The notes below the pieces were generated by a model that was not told the DNA's origin, did no database searches, and saw nothing but the letters and a program-made list of their open reading frames with translations. A DNA stretch of 64,000 nt from Micromonospora haikouensis (GTDB lineage Bacteria; Actinomycetota; Actinomycetes; Mycobacteriales; Micromonosporaceae): positions 62,001-126,000 of the forward strand of contig NZ_FMCW01000002.1 of NCBI RefSeq assembly GCF_900091595.1, given 5' to 3'. Below are positions 45,616-53,746 of the stretch, piece by piece. Position 1 is the first letter of the stretch. Each line of letters begins with the position of its first letter. A program made the position numbers and the translations under genes.

Positions 45616-45664
45616 CGTTGCGTCACGGGGTGGGGTTGTGCCGGGGCACACCGGTGGGTAACGT
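45612..45664 (+). promoter_or_regulatory. P450 promoter with upstream dyad
   Basis: TTGTGC (45636-45641), a 17-bp spacer and TAACGT (45659-45664) form a good promoter about 45 bp before the P450 start. Just upstream, GTGACG-TTG-CGTCAC (45612-45626) is a perfect 6-bp dyad that overlaps the rnhA stop; it may bind a regulator. Confidence 0.5.
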
Positions 45665-45709
45665 TGCGGATCGATGGCGTTACTTTCAGTTGTCACGGGA
45701 GGTGTCCGC

Positions 45710-46930
45710 GTGACCGCGACCGCCGCTACCGACCTGCCGCTCTGGCCGGCGTCCACTCTCGATCACGGCCCGTTCGCGCTGCTCGACGAGGAGCAGCGGC
45801 ATCGGCTCGCGGGGCCGGTGACCCGGGTCCGGCTGCCGACCGGCGCGCCCGCCTGGCTGGTCACCCGGCACGCCGACGTGCGTCAGGTGCTGCGTCACCC
45901 CGGGCTCAGCGCCGACCTGGAGCGTCCCGGGTTTCCGCTGCTGCGTCCGCTGCCCCCGCAGTCGGAGCCGGACCGGCAGGGCGGCTTCATCCGGATGGAC
46001 GGGGAGGAACACTCCCGGCTGCGCCGGATGCTCACCGCCGAATTCATGATCAAGAATGTGCGGCGGATCGAGCCGTTGATCCAGCAGACCGTCGACGCGG
46101 CGTTGGCCGACCTGGCCGCGGCGGGTCCACCCGCGGACCTGGTCGAGACGTTCGCCCTGCCGGTGCCGTCCATCGTGATCTGTCACCTGCTCGGTGTCCC
46201 CTACGCCGACCACGACTTCTTCCAGGTCCGCAGCCGCACCCTGCTGGACCGCACGACGTCGATGGAGCTGGTCCGGGCCCACGCGCAGGAGCTGCGCGAC
46301 TACCTGCGTGAGCTGGTCGTCGCCCGGCACCACGACGCCGACGGCGACGACCTGATCAGCCGGCTGGTGCGCGACCGCGTCGCCACCGGGCAGCTCACCG
46401 TCGACGAACTGGTCGGCATGGCCCTGCTGCTGCTCGTCGCCGGCCACGAGACCACGGCCAACATGATCGGCCTGAGCACCCTGCTGCTGCTGCGCGAGCC
46501 GGGCCGCTTCGCGGCGCTGCGCGAGTCGCCGCACCGGGCGGCCGAGCTGGTCGAGGAGCTGCTGCGCTACCTCAGCGTGGTGCGCACGGGGCTGCCCCGG
46601 CTGGCCCTGGTCGACGCCGAGATCGGCGGCCAGGTCATCCGGGCGGGGGAGGGCGTCATCGCGGTGTTGTCGCTGGCCAACCGCGACCCGGAGGTCTTCG
46701 ACGACCCGGAGGAGTTCGACCCGTACCGGCAGGCCCACCAGCACCTCGCGTTCGGCTTCGGGGTGCACCAGTGCATCGGTCAGCCGCTGGCCCGCGCGGA
46801 GCTGCGTATCGCCCTGGTGGGGTTGGCCGACCGTTTCCCGACCCTGCGGGCCGCGGTCGTGCCGCAGCAGGTGTCGACCCGCGACACGTCGGTCGTGTTC
46901 GGCCTCAACAACCTGCAGGTGACCTGGTGA
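45710..46930 (+). CDS. Cytochrome P450
   Basis: Haem monooxygenase of 406 residues (bacterial class I, CYP105/107-like). The oxygen-binding helix has LLLVAGHETTANM, the ExxR is in EELLRYL, and the haem loop is LAFGFGVHQCIGQPLARAEL. The GTG start (VTATAATDLPLW) has a strong GGGAGGT 6 nt upstream; an ATG 12 codons earlier lacks one. The stop is overlapped by a ferredoxin gene (GTGA), its likely electron donor. The substrate is not readable; such pairs often hydroxylate macrolides, terpenes or xenobiotics. Confidence 0.93.
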   Translation: MTATAATDLPLWPASTLDHGPFALLDEEQRHRLAGPVTRVRLPTGAPAWLVTRHADVRQVLRHPGLSADLERPGFPLLRPLPPQSEPDRQGGFIRMDGEEHSRLRRMLTAEFMIKNVRRIEPLIQQTVDAALADLAAAGPPADLVETFALPVPSIVICHLLGVPYADHDFFQVRSRTLLDRTTSMELVRAHAQELRDYLRELVVARHHDADGDDLISRLVRDRVATGQLTVDELVGMALLLLVAGHETTANMIGLSTLLLLREPGRFAALRESPHRAAELVEELLRYLSVVRTGLPRLALVDAEIGGQVIRAGEGVIAVLSLANRDPEVFDDPEEFDPYRQAHQHLAFGFGVHQCIGQPLARAELRIALVGLADRFPTLRAAVVPQQVSTRDTSVVFGLNNLQVTW

Positions 46931-47151
46931 GCCAGGTGGGCGTGGTGCGGGTGGCGGTGGACCGGGGCAGGTGCTGCGGGTCCGGCAACTGTGTGGTCGC
47001 CGCGCCGGAGGTCTTCGACCAGGACGACACCGACGGGCTGGTGCTGCTGCGGCGGCCCGAGCCGCCGCCGGAGGCGGCCGAGCGGGTCCGCCGCGCCGTC
47101 GAGGTCTGCCCGGCCGGCGCCATCCGCCTCACGTCGACGACGCAGCCCTGA
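46927..47151 (+). CDS. 3Fe-4S ferredoxin (P450 redox partner)
   Basis: Small iron-sulphur protein of 74 residues. The cluster ligands are in DRGRCCGSGNCVVAAPEVF and VEVCPAGAIRL, as in actinobacterial ferredoxins that carry a 3Fe-4S cluster. The GTG start overlaps the P450 stop by 4 bp, so the two are made together. A reductase gene is not nearby. Confidence 0.9.
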   Translation: MSQVGVVRVAVDRGRCCGSGNCVVAAPEVFDQDDTDGLVLLRRPEPPPEAAERVRRAVEVCPAGAIRLTSTTQP

Positions 47152-47171
47152 CCGGCCGGGCCCGCCCGCCG

Positions 47172-47204
47172 GTGCGGGGCGGCGGCCCAGGTCGCGCCCC
47201 GCAC
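47172..47204 (+). terminator. Hairpin after the P450-ferredoxin pair
   Basis: GTGCGGGGC and GCCCCGCAC form a 9-bp stem with a 15-nt loop, 20 bp after the ferredoxin stop. It is a probable terminator; the remaining gap to 47261 holds nothing else. Confidence 0.45.
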
Positions 47205-47261
47205 TCCTCGACGACCCACGACGACGGTTGACGTCGCCGACACCGCCCGCCGGGTGAGAGG

Positions 47262-47492
47262 TCAGGGTTCGCGGGAAGGGTCGGCGGCGCCGGAGACGGC
47301 GTCGACGTCGTAGCCGGCCCGGCTGGTGTCCCGGGCCGGGCGGGCCTGTTCGGCCGGCAGATCGGCGAAGTCGTCCCCGCTGTCGGTGCTCGTGCGCACC
47401 GAATCGCCCGGCGGGCGCAGGGAGGCCTCCATGGCCGGCACGCCGTCCGGCTCGTCGGTGCTGGCACGGTCGTAGCGTCGCTCACTGGTCAT
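47262..47492 (-). CDS. Small acidic hypothetical protein (76 aa)
   Basis: Protein of 76 residues, rich in Asp, Arg, Ser and Pro (STDSGDDFADLPAEQARPAR), without hydrophobic segments and probably disordered. Not recognised. ATG start; the upstream GGGCCC-rich sequence gives no clear ribosome binding site. It is separated by 81 bp from the pentapeptide-repeat gene on the same strand. Confidence 0.55.
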   Translation of the reverse strand: MTSERRYDRASTDEPDGVPAMEASLRPPGDSVRTSTDSGDDFADLPAEQARPARDTSRAGYDVDAVSGAADPSREP

Positions 47493-47573
47493 GGGGCCCT
47501 CGTGCCCGGCTGGCCGGCCCGCAAACGTCCCCCGGGCCGGCGGTGAGCGCCGCCCGGGTCGAGCGTCGGCCGG

Positions 47574-48452
47574 TCAGCGGCGGCGGACCCGGCCCGCCGG
47601 GTTCGCGCCGCGGCGGCGGACCGGGACGACCGGCAGCGACCAGTGCGCGGGGCGGGTCACCGTCGCCGGGAGACCGGTGCGGTGGTCGCCCCGGGCCGCG
47701 TCGACCTGCGACTGGTGCACGAACAGCGCCCCGCGCAGGTCCGCGCCCCGCAGATCCGCGCCCCGCAGGTCGGCGCCGGTGAGGTCGGCCAGCGTGAGGT
47801 CCACGCCCCGCAGGTCCGCCCCGAGCAGCACCGCGCCGCGCAGGTTCGCCCCCACCAGGTCGGCCCGGCGCAGGTCGGCGGCGACCAGCGCCGCCCCCCG
47901 CCGGTCCGCGCCGGCCCGCTCACCCAGGACCCGTTCGCTCACCCGCACCAGCAGCGGGTTCACCCGCCCCCGGTGCGCGTCGACGTCCACGGCCAGCAGC
48001 TGCGCGGCGGTGCCGCCGGCCAGCCGCCGGGTCTGCGCCAGCGCCGCGTCCAGCTCGACGCGCAGCGGCCCCGGCGCGGTCAGCGTCACCGCCTGCGTCA
48101 GATACCACAGCAGCTCGTGCAGCGGCCGCAGCACGGCGAACACGTCGAACATGCGGGTCGCCTCGCCGGGGGCCGACCGCCAGTCCCGGCCGGCGAAGGT
48201 GACCTGGGCGACCCGCTGGCCCGCCCCGAAACAGTCGAAGACGGTGCACCCGGGGAAGCCCCGGGCCCGCAGGTCCCGGTGGATGTCGCAGCGGAAGTCG
48301 TCGCCGAGGTTCGGGCACGGCCGCCCGGCCGGCTTGTCCACGGCGAAGTCCGACGAGGCGGCGAACGCGGGCGCGACACAGCACAGCCCGACGCAGCGGG
48401 CGCAGTCGGCCCGCAACTCGTCGCCGGAGTCGGGCGGGGCGGTCTCGGACAC
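47574..48452 (-). CDS. Cys-rich N-terminus plus pentapeptide-repeat protein
   Basis: Protein of 292 residues. The N-terminal half has CARCVGLCC, then CPN, CDIH, CTVFDC, a YkgJ-like cysteine pattern that probably binds a metal or Fe-S cluster. The C-terminal third is a run of A(D/N)LxG pentapeptides ([20 protein letters not shown] and on), which would form a right-handed quadrilateral helix. The GTG start ([10 protein letters not shown]) has a strong GAGGAGG 7 nt upstream. Some pentapeptide proteins protect DNA gyrase, but the Cys domain sets this one apart. Confidence 0.83.
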   Translation of the reverse strand: MSETAPPDSGDELRADCARCVGLCCVAPAFAASSDFAVDKPAGRPCPNLGDDFRCDIHRDLRARGFPGCTVFDCFGAGQRVAQVTFAGRDWRSAPGEATRMFDVFAVLRPLHELLWYLTQAVTLTAPGPLRVELDAALAQTRRLAGGTAAQLLAVDVDAHRGRVNPLLVRVSERVLGERAGADRRGAALVAADLRRADLVGANLRGAVLLGADLRGVDLTLADLTGADLRGADLRGADLRGALFVHQSQVDAARGDHRTGLPATVTRPAHWSLPVVPVRRRGANPAGRVRRR

Positions 48453-48575
48453 GTCGGGCCCTCCTCGAAGACGCCGCAACAGCGCCGGGACACCCCCGGG
48501 CCCCGCCCATTGTCGCGTCGGCGGCCACCCACCCCGGACACCGGGTGGGGCCGCCGGCGGCCAGTGTCGTGGCCG

Positions 48576-49385
48576 TCAGCCCTGCCGCCAGTCGTCGGCG
48601 CTCAGGTGCGAGCCCGCCTGCGGGCCCATCAGCAGCATCCCGCCGTCGACCGGCCACGACGCCCCGGTCACGTACGCGGCGGCGGGGGAGGCCAGCAGCG
48701 CCACCACCGCCGCGACCTCCCGGGCGTCGCCGGGCCGCCCCACCGGCACCCCGGGGCGCGCCTGCGTCAGCGGGTCGACGTCCTCCTGCCCGGTCATCGG
48801 GGTGGCGATCTCACCGGGGGCGACCGCGTTGACGGTGATCCCGTCGGCGGCCAGTTCCTGCGCCATCACCCGGGTCAGCAGGCCCAGCCCGCCCTTCGCG
48901 GCGCAGTACGCCGACGAACCCACCCGGGGGGCGTGCTCGTGGACGCTGGTGATGTTGACGATCCGGCCCCCGGTGCCCGCCGCCCGCATCCGCCGGGCGG
49001 CCCGCTGACCGCACAGGAACGGCCCGTCCAGGTCCACCGCCAGCACGTCGCGCCACTGCTGCCAGCTCGTCTCGACGAACGGCGCGGACGCGCCCGTGCC
49101 GGCGTTGTTCACCAGCACCCCGAGCCCGCCGAGCCGGTCGGCCAGCTCGTCGACGACGGCCGCCGCGTCCGGCAGCCGGGTCAGGTCCAGCTCGGCGGTG
49201 GCGCAGCGGCGGCCGGCGGCGCGTACCTCGTCGGCCGTGCGCCGGGCGCCGTCGGCGTCGCCGTACCAGGTGATGCCGATGTCGAAGCCGGCGTCGGCGA
49301 GCGCCACCGCGCACGCCTTGCCGATGCCGGAGTCGGCGCCGGTGATGATCGCGATGCGGGGATAGTCGTCGTAACGCTGAGGCAT
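48576..49385 (-). CDS. SDR family oxidoreductase
   Basis: Classical short-chain dehydrogenase of 269 residues. It shows [30 protein letters not shown], catalytic ITSVHEH...SAYCAAKGG, and PGEIATPM. It resembles sugar or glucose 1-dehydrogenases (YhdF/YghA-like), but the substrate is unknown. It is divergent from rtcB with 88 bp between. A C-terminal extension [17 protein letters not shown], seen in many members of this group, is present. Confidence 0.88.
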   Translation of the reverse strand: MPQRYDDYPRIAIITGADSGIGKACAVALADAGFDIGITWYGDADGARRTADEVRAAGRRCATAELDLTRLPDAAAVVDELADRLGGLGVLVNNAGTGASAPFVETSWQQWRDVLAVDLDGPFLCGQRAARRMRAAGTGGRIVNITSVHEHAPRVGSSAYCAAKGGLGLLTRVMAQELAADGITVNAVAPGEIATPMTGQEDVDPLTQARPGVPVGRPGDAREVAAVVALLASPAAAYVTGASWPVDGGMLLMGPQAGSHLSADDWRQG

Positions 49386-49473
49386 GCGGGGGCACTACCC
49401 CCGTTGGCGGCGTCGAACCGCCGGGGTGCGGCCGCGACGTGTAGCCGGCCGCCGGGCGGGTAGCCGCAGCGCC

Positions 49474-50893
49474 ATGGAGCTGGTCGAGGAGTCGCCGTAC
49501 CGGTTCCGGATCGACCGGCGCGATCCGATGCGGGTGCCGGGGGTCGTGTTCGCCTCCCGGGAGCTGATCCCGCACGTCGACGAGGACCGGTGGCCGCAGC
49601 AGGTGGCGAACGTGGCGACCCTGCCCGGGATCGTCGGCGCCTCGTACGCGATGCCCGACGTGCACTGGGGGTACGGGTTCCCGATCGGCGGCGTCGCCGC
49701 CACCGACGTGGCCGCCGGTGGCGTGGTCTCCCCGGGCGGCGTCGGTTTCGACATCTCCTGCGGGGTGCGGCTGCTCGCCGCCGACCTCGACCGGACCGAC
49801 CTGCCGAGGGTGCGCGACGCGCTGATGGACGGCCTCGACGCGGCGATCCCGCGCGGCATGGGCCGCGGCGCGGTGTGGCAGCTGGCCGACCGGGCCGAAC
49901 TGGACGCGGTGCTGCGCGGCGGCTCCCGCTACGCCGTCGAACGCGGCCACGGCGTGCCCCGCGACCTGGCGCGCTGCGAGGACGCCGGCGCGCTGCGAGG
50001 ACGCCGACCCCGGGCAGGTCAGCGACCGCGCCGTGCAGCGCGGCCAGCAGCAGGTGGGCCGCCTCGGCTCCGGCAACCACTTCCTGGAGGTGCAGGCGGT
50101 CGACGAGGTGCACGACGAGGCGGTCGCGGCGGCGTTCGGGCTGCGCGCCGGCCAGGTCGTCGTGATGATCCACTGCGGGTCGCGGGGCCTGGGCCACCAG
50201 ATCTGCACCGACCACGTCCGGGCGATGGAACGGGCGATGCCCGGCCACGGCATCGAGGTGCCCGACCGGCAGCTGGCCTGCGCGCCCGTGCGGTCGCCGC
50301 AGGGCCGGGCGTACCTGGGGGCGATGGTCGCCGCCGCGAACTACGCCCGCGCCAACCGGCAGTTGCTCACCGCCGCCGCCCGCCGGGTCTTCGCCGGCAC
50401 CGCCGGCAGCGGCCTGCACCTGGTGTACGACGTGTCACACAACCTCGCCAAGATCGAAACGCACGGGGTGGACGGGGCGGACCGGCGGCTGTGCGTGCAC
50501 CGCAAGGGCGCCACCCGGGCCCTGCCGCCCGGGCACCCGCAGCTGCCCGCCGACCTGCGCGCCGCCGGGCAGCCCGTGTTCGTCCCCGGCTCGATGGGCA
50601 CCGCCTCGTACGTGCTCACCGGCGTGGCCGGTGCGCCCGCGTTCGCCTCGACCTGCCACGGGGCGGGCCGGGTGCGCAGCCGCGCGCAGGCGGGAAGGTC
50701 GGTGCGCGGGCAGGAGCTGCGCCGGGACCTCCAGGCGCGGGGCATCGCGGTGCGGGGGGCGTCGTGGCGGGGGCTGGCCGAGGAGACACCGCAGGCGTAC
50801 AAGGACGTGTCGGCGGTGGTCGACGTCGCCGAGGCGGCCGGGTTGTGCCGGCGGGTGGCCCGGCTGGTGCCGCTCGGCGTGGTCAAGGGCTGA
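49474..50893 (+). pseudogene. rtcB: RtcB RNA ligase gene broken by a +1 frameshift
   Basis: RtcB joins RNA 2',3'-cyclic phosphate and 5'-OH ends using GTP and Mn2+. The first 175 codons and the last ~290 are intact but in different frames. The break lies in a perfect tandem copy of GCGCGCTGCGAGGACGCCG (49969-50006). Removing one A at 50001 restores the expected [19 protein letters not shown] and a protein of 472 residues, normal for RtcB. All catalytic parts remain: [38 protein letters not shown] and the GMP-linked His in STCHGAGR. It may be a true mutation, a sequencing error, or a recoding site. Confidence 0.92.
49969..50006 (+). repeat. 19-bp perfect tandem duplication in rtcB
   Basis: GCGCGCTGCGAGGACGCCG occurs twice head to tail. 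The second copy seems to be an imperfect natural match (the normal codons would read GAGG-CGCCG) made perfect by one inserted A, which causes the frameshift. Confidence 0.9.
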
Positions 50894-50901
50894 GCGGGCG
50901 C

Positions 50902-51147
50902 TCACACGTCGAGGGTCACCGCGCAGGACCAGCCGCGCGGGCCGGGGCCGAAGCGCAGCTCCTGCAGGGCCACCGCCTTCGGCACCGCGCCGACCAGTTC
51001 CACCGCGCCGGTGGTGTCGGCGAACGTCTCCACCATCGCCGCCACGGCCTCGGCCACGCAGCCCTCCCGGTCCGGCGCCCACGCCTCGATCCGCACGTCG
51101 GCGGTGTGCGCGACACTGCGCCTGCCCCGCCCCGATCCTGACCGCAT
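50902..51147 (-). CDS. Archease, internally truncated (81 aa)
   Basis: Archease is the activator that speeds RtcB guanylylation and turnover. The ends are clear: [12 protein letters not shown] with the first metal-binding Asp at the start, and [11 protein letters not shown]...[10 protein letters not shown] with the last Asp at the end. The family is about 140 residues, but here FADTTGA runs straight into [10 protein letters not shown], so the central beta-alpha part (about 60 residues) is missing in frame. The gene faces the damaged rtcB 8 bp away. It is probably non-functional, or a minimal archease that lost its substrate. Confidence 0.82.
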   Translation of the reverse strand: MRSGSGRGRRSVAHTADVRIEAWAPDREGCVAEAVAAMVETFADTTGAVELVGAVPKAVALQELRFGPGPRGWSCAVTLDV

Positions 51148-51209
51148 GCCCCGATCATGCCGGCCGCCGGGCCCGCCCCGGTCCCGATCGCGCCACCCGA
51201 GGCCGGGCG

Positions 51210-51239
51210 TTGACCGCCGTCGACGGCGGTGGATAGTGT
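51210..51239 (+). promoter_or_regulatory. FMO operon promoter with operator palindrome in the spacer
   Basis: TTGACC (51210-51215), an 18-bp spacer and TAGTGT (51234-51239) form a strong promoter. ACCGCCGTCGACGGCGGT (51213-51230) is a perfect 18-bp palindrome lying between the two hexamers and touching the -35, a placement typical of TetR-type repressor sites. No TetR gene is adjacent. Confidence 0.7.
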
Positions 51240-51270
51240 CCGTTTCACCGCCTGCGACGGGAGACACGTC

Positions 51271-52785
51271 ATGGCCTGCGAGCACGTCGACGTGCTGATC
51301 GTCGGCGCCGGCCTCTCCGGCGTCGGCGCGGCCTGCCACCTGCGCCGCACCTGCCCCGACAAGACGTACGCGGTGCTGGAGGCCCGCGACGCGATCGGCG
51401 GCACCTGGGACCTGTTCCGCTACCCGGGCATACGGTCGGACTCGGACATGTTCACCCTCGGCTACGCGTTCAAGCCGTGGACGAACCCGCGCGCCATCGC
51501 CGACGGCGAGTCGATCCGCGCGTACGTGCGTGACACCGCCCGCGAGTACGGGGTGGACCAGCACATCCGGTTCCACCACCGGGTCCTCGCCGCGCGGTGG
51601 GACAGCGCCACGGCCCGCTGGACGGTGCGCGCCCACCGCGACGACACCGGCGAGGACGTCACCGTCACCTGCGGATTCCTGTTCGTCTGCTCCGGCTACT
51701 ACCGCTACGACGCCGGCTACACCCCCGACCTGCCGGGCGTCGACTCGTACACCGGGCGGCTGGTCCACCCGCAGCACTGGCCGGCCGACCTCGACCACAC
51801 CGACGCGCGGGTGGTCGTGGTCGGCAGCGGCGCCACCGCCGTCACCCTCGTCCCGGCCCTGGCGCGGCGGGCCGCCCACGTGACGATGCTGCAGCGTTCA
51901 CCGACGTACGTCATCGCGTTGCCGTCGCGCGACGTGCTCGCCGACGCGCTGCGGCGCTGGCTGCCGGCGAAGGCCGCGTACCCGGTGGTGCGGTGGAAGA
52001 ACGTGCTGCTCGGCACCGCCAACTTCCAGCTCAGCCGCCGCGCCCCGACGCTGGTCAAGCGGTTCCTGCGGCGCGCGGCGGCCGGTCGCCTCCCGGCCGG
52101 CTACGACGTCGACCGGCACTTCTCCCCCCGCTACGACCCGTGGGACCAGCGGCTGTGCGTGGCCCCCGACGGGGATCTGTTCGCCGCCCTCGGCACCGGC
52201 CGCGCCGACGTGGTGACCGACCGGATCGACACGTTCACGCCCACCGGCATCCGGCTCGCCTCCGGCGTCGAGCTGACCGCCGACGTCGTCGTCACCGCCA
52301 CCGGACTCGATCTGCTCGCCCTCGGCGGCATGACGCTCACCGTCGACGGGCGGGACGTCGACCTCGGCGCGACGGTCGCCTACAAGGGCATGATGCTGTC
52401 GCAGGTGCCGAACTTCGCGATGACCATCGGCTACACCAACGCCTCCTGGACGCTCAAGGCCGACCTCGTCGCCACGTACGTGTGCCGGCTGCTGCGGCAC
52501 CTGGACGCCACCGGCCAGCAGATCGTCACCCCGCTGGCCCCCACCGGCGGCCCGCTGGAGCCGATCATCGACCTCAAGGCCGGTTACGTGCTGCGCAGCG
52601 TCGACGCGCTGCCCAAGCAGGGCGCGTCCGCGCCGTGGCGGCTGCACCAGAACTACGTCCGTGACGTGCTGCTCATGCGGCACGGCCGGCTCACCGACGC
52701 CGGCGTGCGGTTCTCGCGCGCCCCGCAGGTGTCCCCGACGCAGCGACGCGACCCGGCCCACCCGGCCGGCAGCGGCGTCGGCTGA
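51271..52785 (+). CDS. Flavin-containing / Baeyer-Villiger-type monooxygenase (EthA/MymA-like)
   Basis: FAD and NADPH-dependent monooxygenase of 504 residues. It has two dinucleotide motifs, GAGLSGVGAACHL and VVGSGATAVTLVP, with the type I BVMO-like fingerprint YTGRLVHPQHWP between them. GGTWDLFRYPGIRSDSDMFT is typical of EthA-like enzymes. The ATG giving MACEHVDVLIVG follows GGGAGA. It heads an operon with an SDR and an alpha/beta hydrolase, the same set of activities as the mycobacterial mymA operon, so modification of long-chain or cell-envelope lipids is possible. Confidence 0.92.
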   Translation: MACEHVDVLIVGAGLSGVGAACHLRRTCPDKTYAVLEARDAIGGTWDLFRYPGIRSDSDMFTLGYAFKPWTNPRAIADGESIRAYVRDTAREYGVDQHIRFHHRVLAARWDSATARWTVRAHRDDTGEDVTVTCGFLFVCSGYYRYDAGYTPDLPGVDSYTGRLVHPQHWPADLDHTDARVVVVGSGATAVTLVPALARRAAHVTMLQRSPTYVIALPSRDVLADALRRWLPAKAAYPVVRWKNVLLGTANFQLSRRAPTLVKRFLRRAAAGRLPAGYDVDRHFSPRYDPWDQRLCVAPDGDLFAALGTGRADVVTDRIDTFTPTGIRLASGVELTADVVVTATGLDLLALGGMTLTVDGRDVDLGATVAYKGMMLSQVPNFAMTIGYTNASWTLKADLVATYVCRLLRHLDATGQQIVTPLAPTGGPLEPIIDLKAGYVLRSVDALPKQGASAPWRLHQNYVRDVLLMRHGRLTDAGVRFSRAPQVSPTQRRDPAHPAGSGVG

Positions 52786-52810
52786 CCGGGCGGGGCGAAG
52801 GGAGATCGAC

Positions 52811-53746
52811 GTGCGCAGGTTCGACTTCACGGCCGGCACGGCCGTGGTCACCGGGGCGGCCGGCGGCATCGGCGAGGCCGTCGCCCACGGCCTGGCCCGG
52901 CGCGGCACCGACCTGGTGCTGCTCGACCGCGACGCCGACCGGCTCGCCGCCGTGGCCGCCGCGCTGCGCGCCGCCCACCCCGGCCGGCAGGTCGACACCG
53001 TCGTGGTCGACCTGGCCGACGCCGCCGCCACGGCCCGGGTGGCCGAGGAGCTGCGGCGGCGGCACCCGCGGCTGCGGCTGCTGGTCAACAACGCCGGTGT
53101 CGCGCTGGGCGGCCGCTTCGACCAGGTCACCCTGGACGAGTTCGGCTGGGTGGTCGACGTCAACTTCCGGGCCGTGGTGCAGCTCACCCACGCCCTGCTG
53201 CCCGCCCTGAAGGCCGAGCCGGGCGCGCACCTGGTCAACGTGTCCAGCCTCTTCGGGCTCATCGCCCCCGCCGGGCAGGCCGCCTACGCGGCCAGCAAGT
53301 TCGCCGTGCGGGGCTTCACCGAGGCGCTGCGCCAGGAGCTGGCCGGCGACGGCGTCGGGGTGACGTGCGTGCACCCCGGCGGCATCCGCACCCGCATCGC
53401 CGCCGACGCCCGCGTCGGCAGCGGGGTGCCCGTCGAGGAGTACGAGGCCGCCCGCCGCCGCTTCGAGCGGCTGCTGTCCATCGACCCGGCGACCGCCGCC
53501 GAGGCCATCCTGCGTGGTGTGCAGCGGCGTCGGGGGCGGGTGCTGATCGGCTGGTCGGCGCGGTTGCCCGACCTGTTGGCCCGGCTCGCCCCCGCAGGGT
53601 ATGGCCGGGTGCTCGCCCTCGCCGTGAACCGGCCCGCCGCCGCGCCGGCGCCCGCCGTGAACCGGCCTGCGGTGCCCGGCCCCGCCGCGCCGGCCGGCAG
53701 CCGGGGCAGCGGGGCGGCCGACGGGCCGGCGGGGGAGCCGGGGTGA
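52811..53746 (+). CDS. SDR family oxidoreductase
   Basis: Short-chain dehydrogenase of 311 residues: VVTGAAGGIGEAVAHGLARR, LVNNAGVALGG, catalytic NVSSLFGLIAPAGQAAYAAS with Lys, and PGGIRTRIA. The last 50 residues are Pro/Ala-rich with a repeated VNRPA unit and are probably disordered. GTG start with GGAG nearby, 26 bp after the monooxygenase stop. It is probably in one operon with both neighbours and oxidises or reduces an intermediate of the same lipid-like substrate. Confidence 0.9.
   Translation: MRRFDFTAGTAVVTGAAGGIGEAVAHGLARRGTDLVLLDRDADRLAAVAAALRAAHPGRQVDTVVVDLADAAATARVAEELRRRHPRLRLLVNNAGVALGGRFDQVTLDEFGWVVDVNFRAVVQLTHALLPALKAEPGAHLVNVSSLFGLIAPAGQAAYAASKFAVRGFTEALRQELAGDGVGVTCVHPGGIRTRIAADARVGSGVPVEEYEAARRRFERLLSIDPATAAEAILRGVQRRRGRVLIGWSARLPDLLARLAPAGYGRVLALAVNRPAAAPAPAVNRPAVPGPAAPAGSRGSGAADGPAGEPG

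Noticed and set aside
43935..45756. Longer 724-codon minus-strand frame covering the EstB-like gene region
   Set aside because: It is in a different frame from the serine hydrolase and reads as Arg/His/Pro repeats; the SxxK-containing frame is the real one.
47643..49463. Long plus-strand open frame opposite the pentapeptide-repeat and SDR genes
   Set aside because: It is antisense to two genes with clear motifs and is Arg/Pro/Gly-rich low complexity.
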